From assembly GCA_964035575.1 (NCBI GenBank), contig OZ037833.1, positions 2,790,001-2,854,000 of the forward strand: 64,000 nucleotides of DNA, given 5' to 3'. This document shows, one piece after another, positions 52,462 to 62,711 of the stretch (positions within the stretch are counted from its first letter, which is position 1; every line of letters begins with the position of its first letter). A program made the position numbers and the translations under genes. The notes under the pieces were generated by a model that saw only the letters and a list, made by a program, of their open reading frames with translations, ran no database searches and was not told where the DNA came from. This DNA comes from Rhynchopus sp. YZ270_cl-10 (taxonomy: Eukaryota; Euglenozoa; Diplonemea; Diplonemida; Diplonemidae).

Positions 52462-53876
52462 ATGTCGTCGCAGAAGCCGTTTGAGAAGCCGGATACTTCT
52501 AATTGGAAGTTGACGGACTTGGATATGAAGGAGACGCTTGGGACAGGGAGCTTTGGTCGTGTGAGGCTTGCGAAGTTGAAGGGGCAGGATGCGTTCTACG
52601 CAGTGAAGTGTCTGAAGAAGCGTGAGATCATCAAGATGAAGCAGGTGCAGCACATCCTTGCAGAGAAGTCGCTCCTGGCAGAGCTGAGCCACCCCTTCAT
52701 TGTGAACATCATCACGACCTTCCAGGATGAGAAGAAGCTCTACATTGTGCTCGAGTACGTCATTGGTGGTGAGATGTTCACACATTTGCGGTCTGCAGGG
52801 CGCTTCCCCAACGACGTCTCGAAGTTCTACCATGCTGAGGTATGTTTATTGGGAGAGAGGGTGGGGGGAGAGGGGACAGGGGGGAGTATGAGTAGTAAGG
52901 ATAGGAGGAAGGAAAAAGGTTTTGCACAACAAAAAACACAACACACATACAGCTTGTTCTCGTGTTCGAGTACATCCACAACAAGGACATCATCTACCGT
53001 GACCTGAAGCCGGAGAACCTTCTGCTCGATGGGAAAGGGCACGTTAAGGTATGTGGGAAGGGTGGTATATGTTGTTAGACGTTCTTTTTTTCTTCTTGCA
53101 GATTACTGACTTTGGGTTCGCAAAGCGTGTCCCGGAAAGAACGTTCACCCTGTGTGGTACACCGGAGTACCTGGCGCCAGAGGTGATCCAGAGCAAGGGG
53201 CACGGCAAGGCGGTTGACTGGTGGGCAATGGGGATTCTGTTGTACGAATTCAACGCGGGTTACCCGCCGTTCTTCGACGACTCTCCGTTCAGAATCTACG
53301 AGAAGATCCTGGAAGGCCGTGTGCAGTTCCCGAACTGGTTTGACTCGCGTGCGAAGGACCTCATCCGCCAGCTCCTGCAGACGGACCACACCAAGCGTCT
53401 CGGCACCCTCAAGGGCGGCTCGCAGGACGTCAAGACACACTCCTACTTCAAGGGCGCCAACTGGGAGAAGCTCCTCGCCCTCCAGTACCCCGCACCCATC
53501 CCCATCAAGACCAAGGGCGCAGGCGACACATCCAACTTCGAGCGCTACCCAGAGTCCAAGGAGGTATGGCAATGTGAGAACATAGATTACCCAGTGTAGA
53601 GGTGATTATGTGGGGTAGATTCATCGTAAGTGGATTTGGCACACGAGCGAAAGAAGCTTAAGGCATCTTCTAGCTTTTCTGTTGGAGGTGTAGGGTCACC
53701 CTGGAAGTTGTAAATGGTTGAAGAACACTTCATCTGTTTTATATGCAAAGCCGTGCAGCTGAAATGCGTTCCATTCCACGATTGTCAAATGTATTCAAAC
53801 CTTTTTCTCTTTCACCTCACAGGACCGCAGTGCACCGCTCACGAAGGAGCAACAGATGATGTTTGCCGATTTCTAG
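52462..53876 (+). CDS. PKAC: cAMP-dependent protein kinase (PKA) catalytic subunit, AGC kinase
   Basis: Four exons: 52462-52839, 52953-53048, 53102-53563 and 53823-53876, giving 329 residues (animal PKA-C ~350). Introns are 113, 53 and 259 nt, all GTATG...AG and all phase 0. Kinase parts: glycine loop GTGSFGRV (27-34), ATP lysine K49 (YAVK), YRDLKPEN (141-148), DFG (161-163), activation loop [15 protein letters not shown] with the PDK1-site threonine T174. The last exon supplies the tail, ending MMFADF, an F-x-x-F motif that in AGC kinases docks back on the N-lobe. The preceding [10 protein letters not shown] fits the PKA C-tail. The enzyme phosphorylates Ser/Thr in basic contexts when freed from its regulatory subunit by cAMP; in flagellates it often acts in the flagellum. 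No regulatory subunit is in the window. Other AGC kinases are possible, but tail and length favour PKA. Confidence 0.93.
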
Positions 53877-56770
53877 AACACACACAACAGGGAGGGAGGG
53901 CAGGGCGACACGCACTTTGCGTGCAAACTATACTCGTTGGGGCCGTTTTTTTCCCCCTCCAGATTATCGATAAGAAGGGAGAGAAGTGTTACCCCTTTAT
54001 TATTTCGCTTTCATCCCCCTCCTTAAACTCTCAAAAAGTGTTTTTTTTTCCTCTTTTTTTGTAGTTTTTATCCCCCCCCCATTTAGCGATATTTGCTGTT
54101 GTTGCAGGATATCGGTGTAAAATAATGTATTTTTTTTCTTCTATTTTTCAAGTCTTTCGTTCTTTGGTTTAAAATTACGTTTTATTTTATTTTGTAGTCA
54201 TTTTTATAGGAAACAACACAGTTTGTGATTAAACCAGTATAGGGGAAAGATCATTTGCCGAAGAAGTAAAATAAAAAAGCAAATACCTTAGAACTTCCCC
54301 TTCTACTTACCCCTTCCCCCCCCCTCAATTTCACTTCTATTTGATCAAAAAAAAAAAAAAAAATTCCCCCCCCTCAACCTGACAACCAGACCTTCTCACC
54401 CTCTCCTCTCCATTTGTAAATAATTTCTGAAATTTGTCAAAGGGCATTCTTGTTAATGTGTCCCTATAATGTGCGCCGTTCCAAAAAAAAAAAAAAAAAA
54501 AGTTTTTTCCCCCCTTTGTCAACACAAAAAAAAAATGCAACGGGAAGCCAACAAAGAAAACAGTCTGAACAACTTCGTCAAAACACAAAAAAAAATAGAA
54601 CATTTAGAGATGGATGCTGAGAGTGCGCCTTCGTGTGGCAAAAAAAAATTGTCTTCTGCTTTTCTTAATACACTACAGTCAAAGCGAGGTGTTTTCTATG
54701 TGTTTTTTTTTCCCCCACAAAAAAAAAAGTCTCCCTTTTTTCCTTCTCCACCCCCACCCTCCGTAAAACAAGAGTGATGAAAACAAAAAAAAAAACCCCC
54801 CAATATTTACACTGGGGCTGCCTGACGAATATGTTACAAAATTTTGAATGCAAGACTCGTCTCGTGTAAAAAAAGTTTGTTTTTTTTTCTTCTTCTGTTC
54901 TGATAGGTAGCTCTATTTTCTTCTAAAAAAAATGGGAAGAGGGTTTGAAGCAACATAAAACATGCCGCAAAACAGACACAAATTATTGGAATATTGGTAC
55001 CCCAGAAATAAAAAAATACCAAGTACGCAAGAAGTACGTAAAATGGGGTCGTCAGGAGCACCAAATATACTTCAAAACCCTTTGTGTGACGGTACGGAAC
55101 ACCCACGAACTCCCACCCTTTGCATGAGCTCGACTACTCGAGATGCGTTTTAGCACGTTTCAACTACTCTTTGTGTTTCACTCTCCTTCTTCCCTTTTAT
55201 TCAAAGGGGATTAATTTGGCAACTGAAAAAAATTCTTCAGGTACAAAAAAAATACAAAGCGCTATTCTGAATGATAGCTACACTACTCCAATGTTGCAAA
55301 GGAAATCAAGGAATCTGGCTTTGTTATTCCTCCACGCAACACTGCAAGCAAAAGCCTAATCTATGAGGTGATTTCCTATGTTGCTTCTTCCCCCTAACTC
55401 ATTCCTCCCCCCCCTTACCCAGGGTTCTTCTGAACCCCAAAAAGTGGTCTGTTTTTTCCCCCCTCCTTCCCATCCCCTCATATTTCCTTTTTTTTTCTTC
55501 TTTTTATTTGTGAATAGCACGTATTATCAGAAAGCCGCTTTTTTTAATACCAGTGCAATGGCAACTGCGGAGGGTTTTGTTATTTTACTTTTTTTTTGTT
55601 GCGTTGAAATAGGACGCAAAATAAAAGGAAAAGTGCAAGCGCCTTTTGCATGCTATGAAAGGAAATAAAACCAGGGGCTCCGCTACCGTATAAAGTTCTG
55701 TTGCGGCGCAACAGAAGTCTGAAAAAAAGAAAAAAAAAAAAAAAATATCCCATGGTGTTGAAGCCACGGGAGTACCATGGGAACTGGGTTGCTGACCGCA
55801 CCATCCAGGCTGTACCTCAATTTTTTTTTGCCTGCGGCGCCATTTTTCCTTTTTTGCTCCGCAAAAAAGGATTCGATGTGTGACTCTGTGCTGAAAAAGC
55901 TAGATTTTTACACCGTGCCCTAAATTTTTTTTTGCCTGCGGCGCCATTTGTTTGATTTTTTTTTACTCCGCAAAAAAAATACAGTTCCCAATGTCCCTGG
56001 TCAGCAGGGCTGAAAAATTTTTGGGCACAAAAACAGCTGACCCCCCAATCTTGAAATCTGAATTCCTGGATAAGACACTGGCGCAGGGTGAAAAAAAAAC
56101 CCCCGCAACAGAACTCAAAAAAAATCTGAAAACGTAGCGGAGGGGCTGAATAAAACAGCAAAAAAAAAAAAAAAAAATGCTGTACGGAAAAGGGTTTTAA
56201 GAAAATCCTTTTTTGTTTTTTTTTAATGGATCGTGCAGAAAAAAACAACACGCTATGTTCTTTTTTTTGGCATGTTTTTAAATACCCATCCCAGTCCCCT
56301 TTGTCCCCCTTTTTTGGTTGTTGTTAATTTAGTGGCAACTAATCAACTCCCCCCTCCATCCAATGTTTTCCCATTCAAAACAAAAACAAAACAAAAGACT
56401 ACAAAACAAATAAACCAAAAAACAAATACCCTTTTCCCTCCACATTTCTCAACGATTTTTTTGGGGATTCGGTTTTTTGGTGTTCCTGGCCTCAAACACG
56501 CACCTCCACTTGAGGCCATATTCTGCGCAAAGAGAATTACCCCTATTAGTTCTCTTCAAACACACCCCACTTTCAACCTCACTTTTTTAGACACCTTGTG
56601 TGTACTTTTTGTATGGTCCACCATTCTGGCAACTCCTTGCCATTATTCACAACCAACCCCCCTCCCCTCCCCCCTCCCCCCTCCCCACTCTTTCAACCTT
56701 CTACAGGGGGACACACTCTACACCCCCCGCCTCCGCCTCCTCCTCTTCCTCCCCCTCCCTTCCCATCACA
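53877..56770. other. 2.9-kb A/T-rich spacer with one dispersed repeat
   Basis: Dominated by A and T runs up to ~20 nt (for example near 54346, 54482, 56160). The repeat at 55799 is the only clear structured feature. A C-rich tract (56650-56760) with CTACAG at 56701-56706 leads to the next start codon. No gene supported. Confidence 0.5.
55799..55977 (+). repeat. Dispersed ~170-bp repeat with two GCCTGCGGCGCC sub-units, copy 2
   Basis: CACCATCCAGGCTGTACC, two sub-units of T-run + GCCTGCGGCGCCATTT + GCTCCGCAAAAAA, linked by GCTAGATTTTTACACCGTG. It is the same arrangement and orientation as at 48490. Confidence 0.75.
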
Positions 56771-59704
56771 ATGAAGTTCTGTGTCTTCGATCCGTCTATT
56801 CCCGTCTTTTGGCGGAGAGTAGCGCTTGGGGTATGTGTGATGTGGCTTCTCTTCTGTGTGCCTATGGCGATCTATGCACCAAAGCTCATGCCGCTTACGA
56901 CGTTGGTGATGGACCCGCCGAAGGGGTCTGACTCTGCAAAGGCGTGGGATGTGTTTACGGAGTACTTCCCAGCGTTTGCGACGGCGTCGCAGTTTGCGGT
57001 CGTGATTGAGGGCCCTGAGGTGTGGCCGGACAACAACATGATCTCCAACTTCACGAAGCACATAGAAGAGGACGCCTACGACTACCGCAACACACACAGA
57101 GACACCTTCCCGCCAGAGGTGGTCACCTGCAGTGTTGGGGTCTACGGAGACTCCTGTGCAGACTACGTGCTGCCCATGGGGAGAGCCTTCCAACCATTTG
57201 TTGAATCCTATTTTGTCTCAAAAGACAGAAAACTGACGTTCGTCATGGTTGTCTTCACAGACCCTACAGGGGACAGTGGGATGACGCCGTTTGCGGCAGA
57301 GTTTTTGAATGACTACGCAAAGCATCTTGAAAACGACGTTGTCGGAGGGTTCGGTGACTACCAGAAGCGGTATGGGATGAAGGGGTACACTGCGAGGGCG
57401 ACAGGGATTCTTATGCTTGGGATCGATGGGGAGACGGGGAGTGTTGACGACCTCGCGAAGATTGATATGATTGTCATGCCGACTGCGTTTTTGATCTTCA
57501 CATACTACGTACGGAGTGTGCGGATGTTGTTGATCCCGTTGTGCACGCTGTCGCTCTGCATCGGGGGGTCCTTCCTGTTTGTGTACCCGATTGCGAAGTA
57601 CTCGAGCATGACGTTCCTGACCTTCGTGCCGCAGTTCATGATGTCCTGCTGTCTTGCCATCTCGCTCGACTACAACCTCTTCATCCTCACACGCTTCAAG
57701 GAGGGCAACGACCTCGGCTTCCCCGTCTTCAAGACCCTAACGGACATTGTGGTGAACACCTGCGGGCACACCATTGCCATCTCGGGCACCCTCATCACGC
57801 TTGCATGGCTAGGACAGATGATCATCCCCTGCGATCCTCTCATTGCCCAAGGTCTTGCCACAGCCATCGCAACAGTGAACTGCATCTTTGTGAACGTCAC
57901 CCTAGGGCCCGCACTGTTGTGTGTGTTTCCGAAGTTCTTCAGCGAGCCCACGACACTGCACCCGCTGTACAGATTCATCGCTTATGTGAAAGGGCGGCGG
58001 TCTGCGAAGTATGGCACCATATCCCCTTCAGATGATGAGTCCGACGAAGGTGTGCAAAGAACGGGCCAGGCAAAGAACCTGCAGGGGACAAGCACAGGGT
58101 GCATCCTGCACTGTGGCGAGACAAGCGCTTCGTACTATGAAGAGCTTAAGGAGGGCAAGACCGCAACCGAGCTGCGTGACGAGGCAGCCCAGAAGCAGGC
58201 GCAGAACACCTGGTACAAAATTGCCAAATTCGTGCAAAAATACTCGATCTTCGTCATCGTGGGGGTGCTTGCTGTCGGTGCACCCTTCTACTCGAGGGTG
58301 CCTGAGATCAAGACCAGCACTGACCCCTTTGAGTTCGTGCCAAGAGACGCGCCGTCTGTCATCGCCTGGCGCGACCTGTCAAAGAACTTCCCCCCTGGGC
58401 AGCTCATCCCTTACTACATCATCACCGAGTTTACATACACCTCTAGGTCTGACAACGGAGCGGAGGTCGGTGCGCTGAACTCTTCCCTTGGGTACCAGAT
58501 GCTGAACGACCTCGTACACGGTATGATGACGGAGACGTGCCTCAAGGACTACAACCACGGGTCTGCCACCGGCATCCTCACGGGGGTCATGCAGGCCATC
58601 CACACTGACTACACATGGCTGTGCTACCCACCACAGGATCCCGACCCGCTTGCATGGGACGGCACCATCACGTGGGACTACCTCCACTCCCCTGAGCACG
58701 GTTTGTACGACAACTCATCCGATTTCGAGCCAATCGAGCGCCGCTGGGCCTGCCAAGCAGCATACGATGGGTTGTACAGTGTCATGATGACGCACGACGC
58801 ACGCGCCACGTTTATTGCTATGCTGTCGCCGTTTGAGCCGCTTGGCTCGGTTTCTAGCACCTGGATGGATCAGTTCGCGAAGGTGCAGAAGAAAATCGAG
58901 AAGAAATACACAAGAACCTTCGTTGTTGACGACGGTGAGGAGGTGGGCACACAGAGTCAGAGCGTTATTGCGTTGCCTGACGAGAACACGGAGGTGCCTT
59001 ACACGTTGAAGGTGTACCTTGCGGGGGGGAACACGATTCCACGCGACTACAACGCGCTTATCGACAAATACATGGTTCCGATGCTTCTGGGCATCATTGG
59101 TGTTGTGTCCTTTGTCATCTTCATTGCCTTCCGCAGCATTGTGACACCTATCCGCATGGCACTGACCATCTGCTACACTGTCGCCACCACCTTCGGCTTT
59201 GCGTACTACGTCTACCAGACGGACAGCTTCCATTGGCTCTTCCCGTACCTCAAGGACTATGATGGGGACGCCTTTATGTGGATCGTGCCTACCTGCGCAA
59301 TGGCGATCACTGCGTGCCTTGGGATGGACTACGATGTGTTCTTGACAACGCGGATCTATGAGTACAGAACGACACTGCGCTACACCTCGCAGGGCTCGAT
59401 TGTGAAGGGGCTGACGAAGACAGGGAGTATCATTACCGGGGCTGGGGTCATCATGTGTGTCGCCTTCTTTGGGCTGATATTGTCTGATGTCGTGGCGCTG
59501 AACCAATTTGGTGTGATTCTGTGCTTCTCTGTGCTGCTTGACACCTTCGTCGTGCGGTCTCTCTTTGTGCCTGCCACTATGTTCCTCTTCAACGAGCTGA
59601 ACTGGTGGCCTAGAAACGTCGATGAAGGCCTCTACGATGAAGATGACTTTGTTGACGACATCCCTGAGCTCAACCAAGCACCACCGGAAGATACAAGCAC
59701 ATAG
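56771..59704 (+). CDS. MMPL/RND-family membrane transporter, 12 predicted spans
   Basis: 977 residues, no intron. The two-fold repeat of this family is clear: TM1 (~13-35), a large extracytoplasmic loop (~36-230), then five spans. A cytoplasmic linker follows (~455-525, acidic/basic, SPSDDESDEG), then TM7 (YSIFVIVGVLAVGAPFY), a second large loop and five more spans. Each half has the conserved proton-relay type motif: SLDYNLFILTRFKEG (Asp300) and GMDYDVFLTTRIYEYR (Asp853). These proteins use proton flow to move lipids or other hydrophobic molecules; relatives include bacterial MmpL and eukaryotic Patched/NPC1-like proteins. The sterol-sensing features of Patched are not obvious, so the MMPL name is safer. 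The start at 56771 (MKFCVFDPSIPVFWRR) places TM1 correctly. Substrate unknown. Confidence 0.92.
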   Translation: MKFCVFDPSIPVFWRRVALGVCVMWLLFCVPMAIYAPKLMPLTTLVMDPPKGSDSAKAWDVFTEYFPAFATASQFAVVIEGPEVWPDNNMISNFTKHIEEDAYDYRNTHRDTFPPEVVTCSVGVYGDSCADYVLPMGRAFQPFVESYFVSKDRKLTFVMVVFTDPTGDSGMTPFAAEFLNDYAKHLENDVVGGFGDYQKRYGMKGYTARATGILMLGIDGETGSVDDLAKIDMIVMPTAFLIFTYYVRSVRMLLIPLCTLSLCIGGSFLFVYPIAKYSSMTFLTFVPQFMMSCCLAISLDYNLFILTRFKEGNDLGFPVFKTLTDIVVNTCGHTIAISGTLITLAWLGQMIIPCDPLIAQGLATAIATVNCIFVNVTLGPALLCVFPKFFSEPTTLHPLYRFIAYVKGRRSAKYGTISPSDDESDEGVQRTGQAKNLQGTSTGCILHCGETSASYYEELKEGKTATELRDEAAQKQAQNTWYKIAKFVQKYSIFVIVGVLAVGAPFYSRVPEIKTSTDPFEFVPRDAPSVIAWRDLSKNFPPGQLIPYYIITEFTYTSRSDNGAEVGALNSSLGYQMLNDLVHGMMTETCLKDYNHGSATGILTGVMQAIHTDYTWLCYPPQDPDPLAWDGTITWDYLHSPEHGLYDNSSDFEPIERRWACQAAYDGLYSVMMTHDARATFIAMLSPFEPLGSVSSTWMDQFAKVQKKIEKKYTRTFVVDDGEEVGTQSQSVIALPDENTEVPYTLKVYLAGGNTIPRDYNALIDKYMVPMLLGIIGVVSFVIFIAFRSIVTPIRMALTICYTVATTFGFAYYVYQTDSFHWLFPYLKDYDGDAFMWIVPTCAMAITACLGMDYDVFLTTRIYEYRTTLRYTSQGSIVKGLTKTGSIITGAGVIMCVAFFGLILSDVVALNQFGVILCFSVLLDTFVVRSLFVPATMFLFNELNWWPRNVDEGLYDEDDFVDDIPELNQAPPEDTST

Positions 59705-60178
59705 GAATCTAGTGTCGAAGGAGGGAGAAGGAGGAGATGAGGGTATTGTGGATTCAAAGATGGTTATTCTAGCCAAGGGGTGGGGGGGCGAAGGGGTTCT
59801 TTGAAAAAAAAATTTTTTTAGAGAATTTTTTCAAGCGGGGAGGGAGGGGGAAAAGATGAGAAAAAAAAATCACTGTGCATCGCCATGAAGTGTCTGCACC
59901 ATTTTTTTTTTTTTTTTTTTGTGGTGCTCAAGTGTGCATGAGGCGTTTGCACCTTTTTTTTAGAGAAATTTTACTTTTTGTAGTGCTCCGACAAAAAAAA
60001 AAAATGCAAACAATATTTTTTGAATTCATATAGGGCCATTGATACGATCGCCGCACAGCTGCAAAAACCTTCCAAGCCTGAGTTCTCGGCGTGCTTGTTG
60101 CTGCGTTTTTTTTTAAAAGGAGGCGATTTCCAATGGGCCTTGGCGTAATAGGTACCTTTTTTTATTCAGTTTTCTCAC

Positions 60179-60375
60179 AGGATGTGTGTGCACAAGAGAT
60201 ACACTCATCTTTCTTTTATTTTTTTGACTTATTTTTTTTACGAAACCCTTTCGTGACAGCGTACCTTGGTGTGCACCAAGGTACACTGTCATGAGAGGGC
60301 TTTGTATTTCAAGTCAACTTTCTTTTAAGTCCTTTGTACTTTCTCTTTGATTAGAAAGTATATGAAACGAGGTTC
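60179..60375 (+). repeat. Run of class B, C and E small elements
   Basis: B: GATGTGTGTGCACAAGAGAT then ACACTCATCTTTC. C: TACACTGTCATGAGAGGGC then TTTGTATTTCAAGTCAA. E: ACTTTC/GAAAGT with TATATGAAACGAGG. The stretch CCTTGGTGTGCACCAAGG (60264-60281) just before C is a perfect palindrome. Confidence 0.6.
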
Positions 60376-61556
60376 TTCAAATTGCTTGGATGTGTTCGTT
60401 CCAATCATTCCTGAGGAACAGGATTCCTCTATTTTTGTGTCTTTTTTTTTTGTTTGTACATTTAGTGCACCCTATTATACCATCTATTCAGTAGAATAGT
60501 TAGTATATGAAACAATTGTTTGTTTATTCTTATGTGCCGCGTCACATCCTCTCTTTTAGTCAATTTTCTTTGTACAACCTGCAAACTTGCTTTTTTCATC
60601 TATTCACCGCTCATTCCCTCCCTCCGGTATACGACTAGCTTTGCGTATTCCAACACCATATTTCGTGTTCCCTTGTTCTGCCGAATTCTGCTTCAAGATC
60701 AATATTCACACTAGGTACATTCGTAATACCAATTTTTTTGATTTTTTGGCGATTTTTTCTGCCTAAATGGTGTGATCGAAAAAAAACCCAAATTTAAGAG
60801 ACTTTTGCGAAGATCTTTTTTTTCTTTCTACTACTTTTTTGATCACCATTTTTTGTTATCGTTTCAGCTCCAAAAAAAATACCACACAAACCTTTTTAAG
60901 GCAAAAAATATTCTCCCAAAATCTCTCTAGGTGAGAATGGGTAATATTTTTATTGGGGCAAAACCCCCACACACCTCCCCTAAACATACTTAGAAGACGA
61001 ATTTCGTATTCGCCCCCTACATTCGGATCCGAATATGGCATATTCGCCTGTTTTCTTCTATATTCGCTCAAAATTCTGACCCGAATACGATATTTGAATC
61101 CGAATTTTGGATGAATATGTCCCAGGAATTTTGGGATCCGAATATAGGGTGAACGTATTCGCCTTCTAGGTATGCCTAAAGTACAAAGACAATTAAATGC
61201 AGCAGCTGACGTTAACATATGCGTGCGACACCATACGCACGAAACACCTCTCTTTTCCTCCCTCCCTCACCCCCCCTATGTTCATCAGTTTCAAAGAAAC
61301 CCCCGCGAAAGAACAAAACAAAAATCTACATTTTCTGTACCGTTTTACCCATGACATAACTGGGCACAACTGGCACCATACTCACCTGAGCTGTGCCTAT
61401 ATTAGGCACAATTTCAGTACAATTTCAGCACAACTACACACAACTAACCACAACTAACCACAATTACACCACAATTACACACAATTACACCTAAATTACG
61501 CTGGGGGAAAAAATGGTACACCACCCTACAGGGAAGCATGCCACCACATGTAAGTG

Positions 61557-61986
61557 ACCTGTACTGTACTGTACTGTACTGTACTGTACTGTACTGTACT
61601 GTACTGTACTGTACTGTACTGTACTGTACTGTACTGTACTGTACTGTACTGTACTGTACTGTACTGTACTGTACTGTACTGTACTGCTGTGTACTGTACT
61701 GCTGTGTACTGTACTGCTGTGTACTGTGTACTGTGTACTGTGTACTGTGTACTGTGTACTGTGTACTGTGTACTGTGTACTGTGTACTGTGTACTGTGTA
61801 CTGTGTACTGTGTACTGTGTACTGTGTACTGTGTACTGTGTACTGTGTACTGTGTACTGTGTACTGTGTACTGTGTACTGTGTACTGTGTACTGTGTACT
61901 GTGTACTGTGTACTGTGTACTGTGTACTGTGTACTGTGTACTGTGTACTGTGTACTGTGTACTGTGTACTGTGTACTGTGTACTGT
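61557..61986. repeat. Satellite: pentamer array switching to heptamer array
   Basis: 61557-61685 is (GTACT)n. 61681-61725 is a hybrid 15-mer, GTACTGTACTGCTGT, repeated three times. 61726-61986 is (CTGTGTA)n, about 37 copies with hardly any variation. Frames through it are open only because of the repeat. Confidence 0.95.
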
Positions 61987-62711
61987 GCGGAAATTGACCA
62001 AAAACGAGAATTTGTCCATTTCGGCAAATTGACCCCACCACTGGCCGGACGGATTCCGGAAATGCAAATGCCGGCGTTTAAAAGCTTGACCAACGAAAAC
62101 AAATTTCCAACACGTGAATGCCCCCATGACAACTGTGTAGAAACACGGGGAATCGGTTATGCAGCCACGCCAAAAAATGTGCAATTTTAAGCGAAATGTT
62201 ATCGAAGTCTTGTTGGCGTGAAAGAGCAGGAGAAACATGCAGAAAACAAAAAATATCCGTTTTTGCACACTTACACACACGTACCCACAAATACTCCACA
62301 AGTACCAACACTTACGCACACTTACGTACACTTACGCACATTTACACCCACTTACGCACAACTGAGCACAACTGGCCAGAACTGAGCACAATTACGCCAC
62401 AATTACACCACAATTACAGCACAATTACAGCGGCCCAAAACGGTACATTTTCTCCCTTCATTTCTCTTCCCCTCCCGCCCCTTCCCTGATATTGATTGCT
62501 GTGACCGATCCTTACCAATTATGATCTAGGCTTTACACTCCATAGGGTTACCGACAAACCCCTTTTTTTTTGATTTTTTTTTTCCATCTCATTCTTTCCC
62601 ACTCCACCCCAAGGTCACTTTGCACTTTGTCTTACACCCTCTTGGATATTTCTCCTTTTCCCTTCTAATTTATCTTTTCCTCCTTTCCTCCTTTCCCATT
62701 TCTCCCCTTTG

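Larger units (their letters stand above)
59705..62711. other. 3.0-kb spacer with small elements and a large satellite
   Basis: No gene is supported. It holds class G/D fragments (59876-59965), class B, C and E elements (60179-60375), a patch of ATTCGGATCCGAAT-like palindromic words (61000-61160), and the satellite (61557-61986) between two blocks of degenerate CACAATTACAC repeats (about 61340-61500 and 62260-62440). Confidence 0.55.

Noticed and set aside
61726-61986. Heptamer array as a telomere
   Set aside because: CTGTGTA lacks the usual G-cluster of telomeric repeats, and genes follow on the far side.
61444-62331. Several frames of CTVY, STQYTVH type through the satellite
   Set aside because: Simple consequence of pentamer and heptamer repeats lacking stops.
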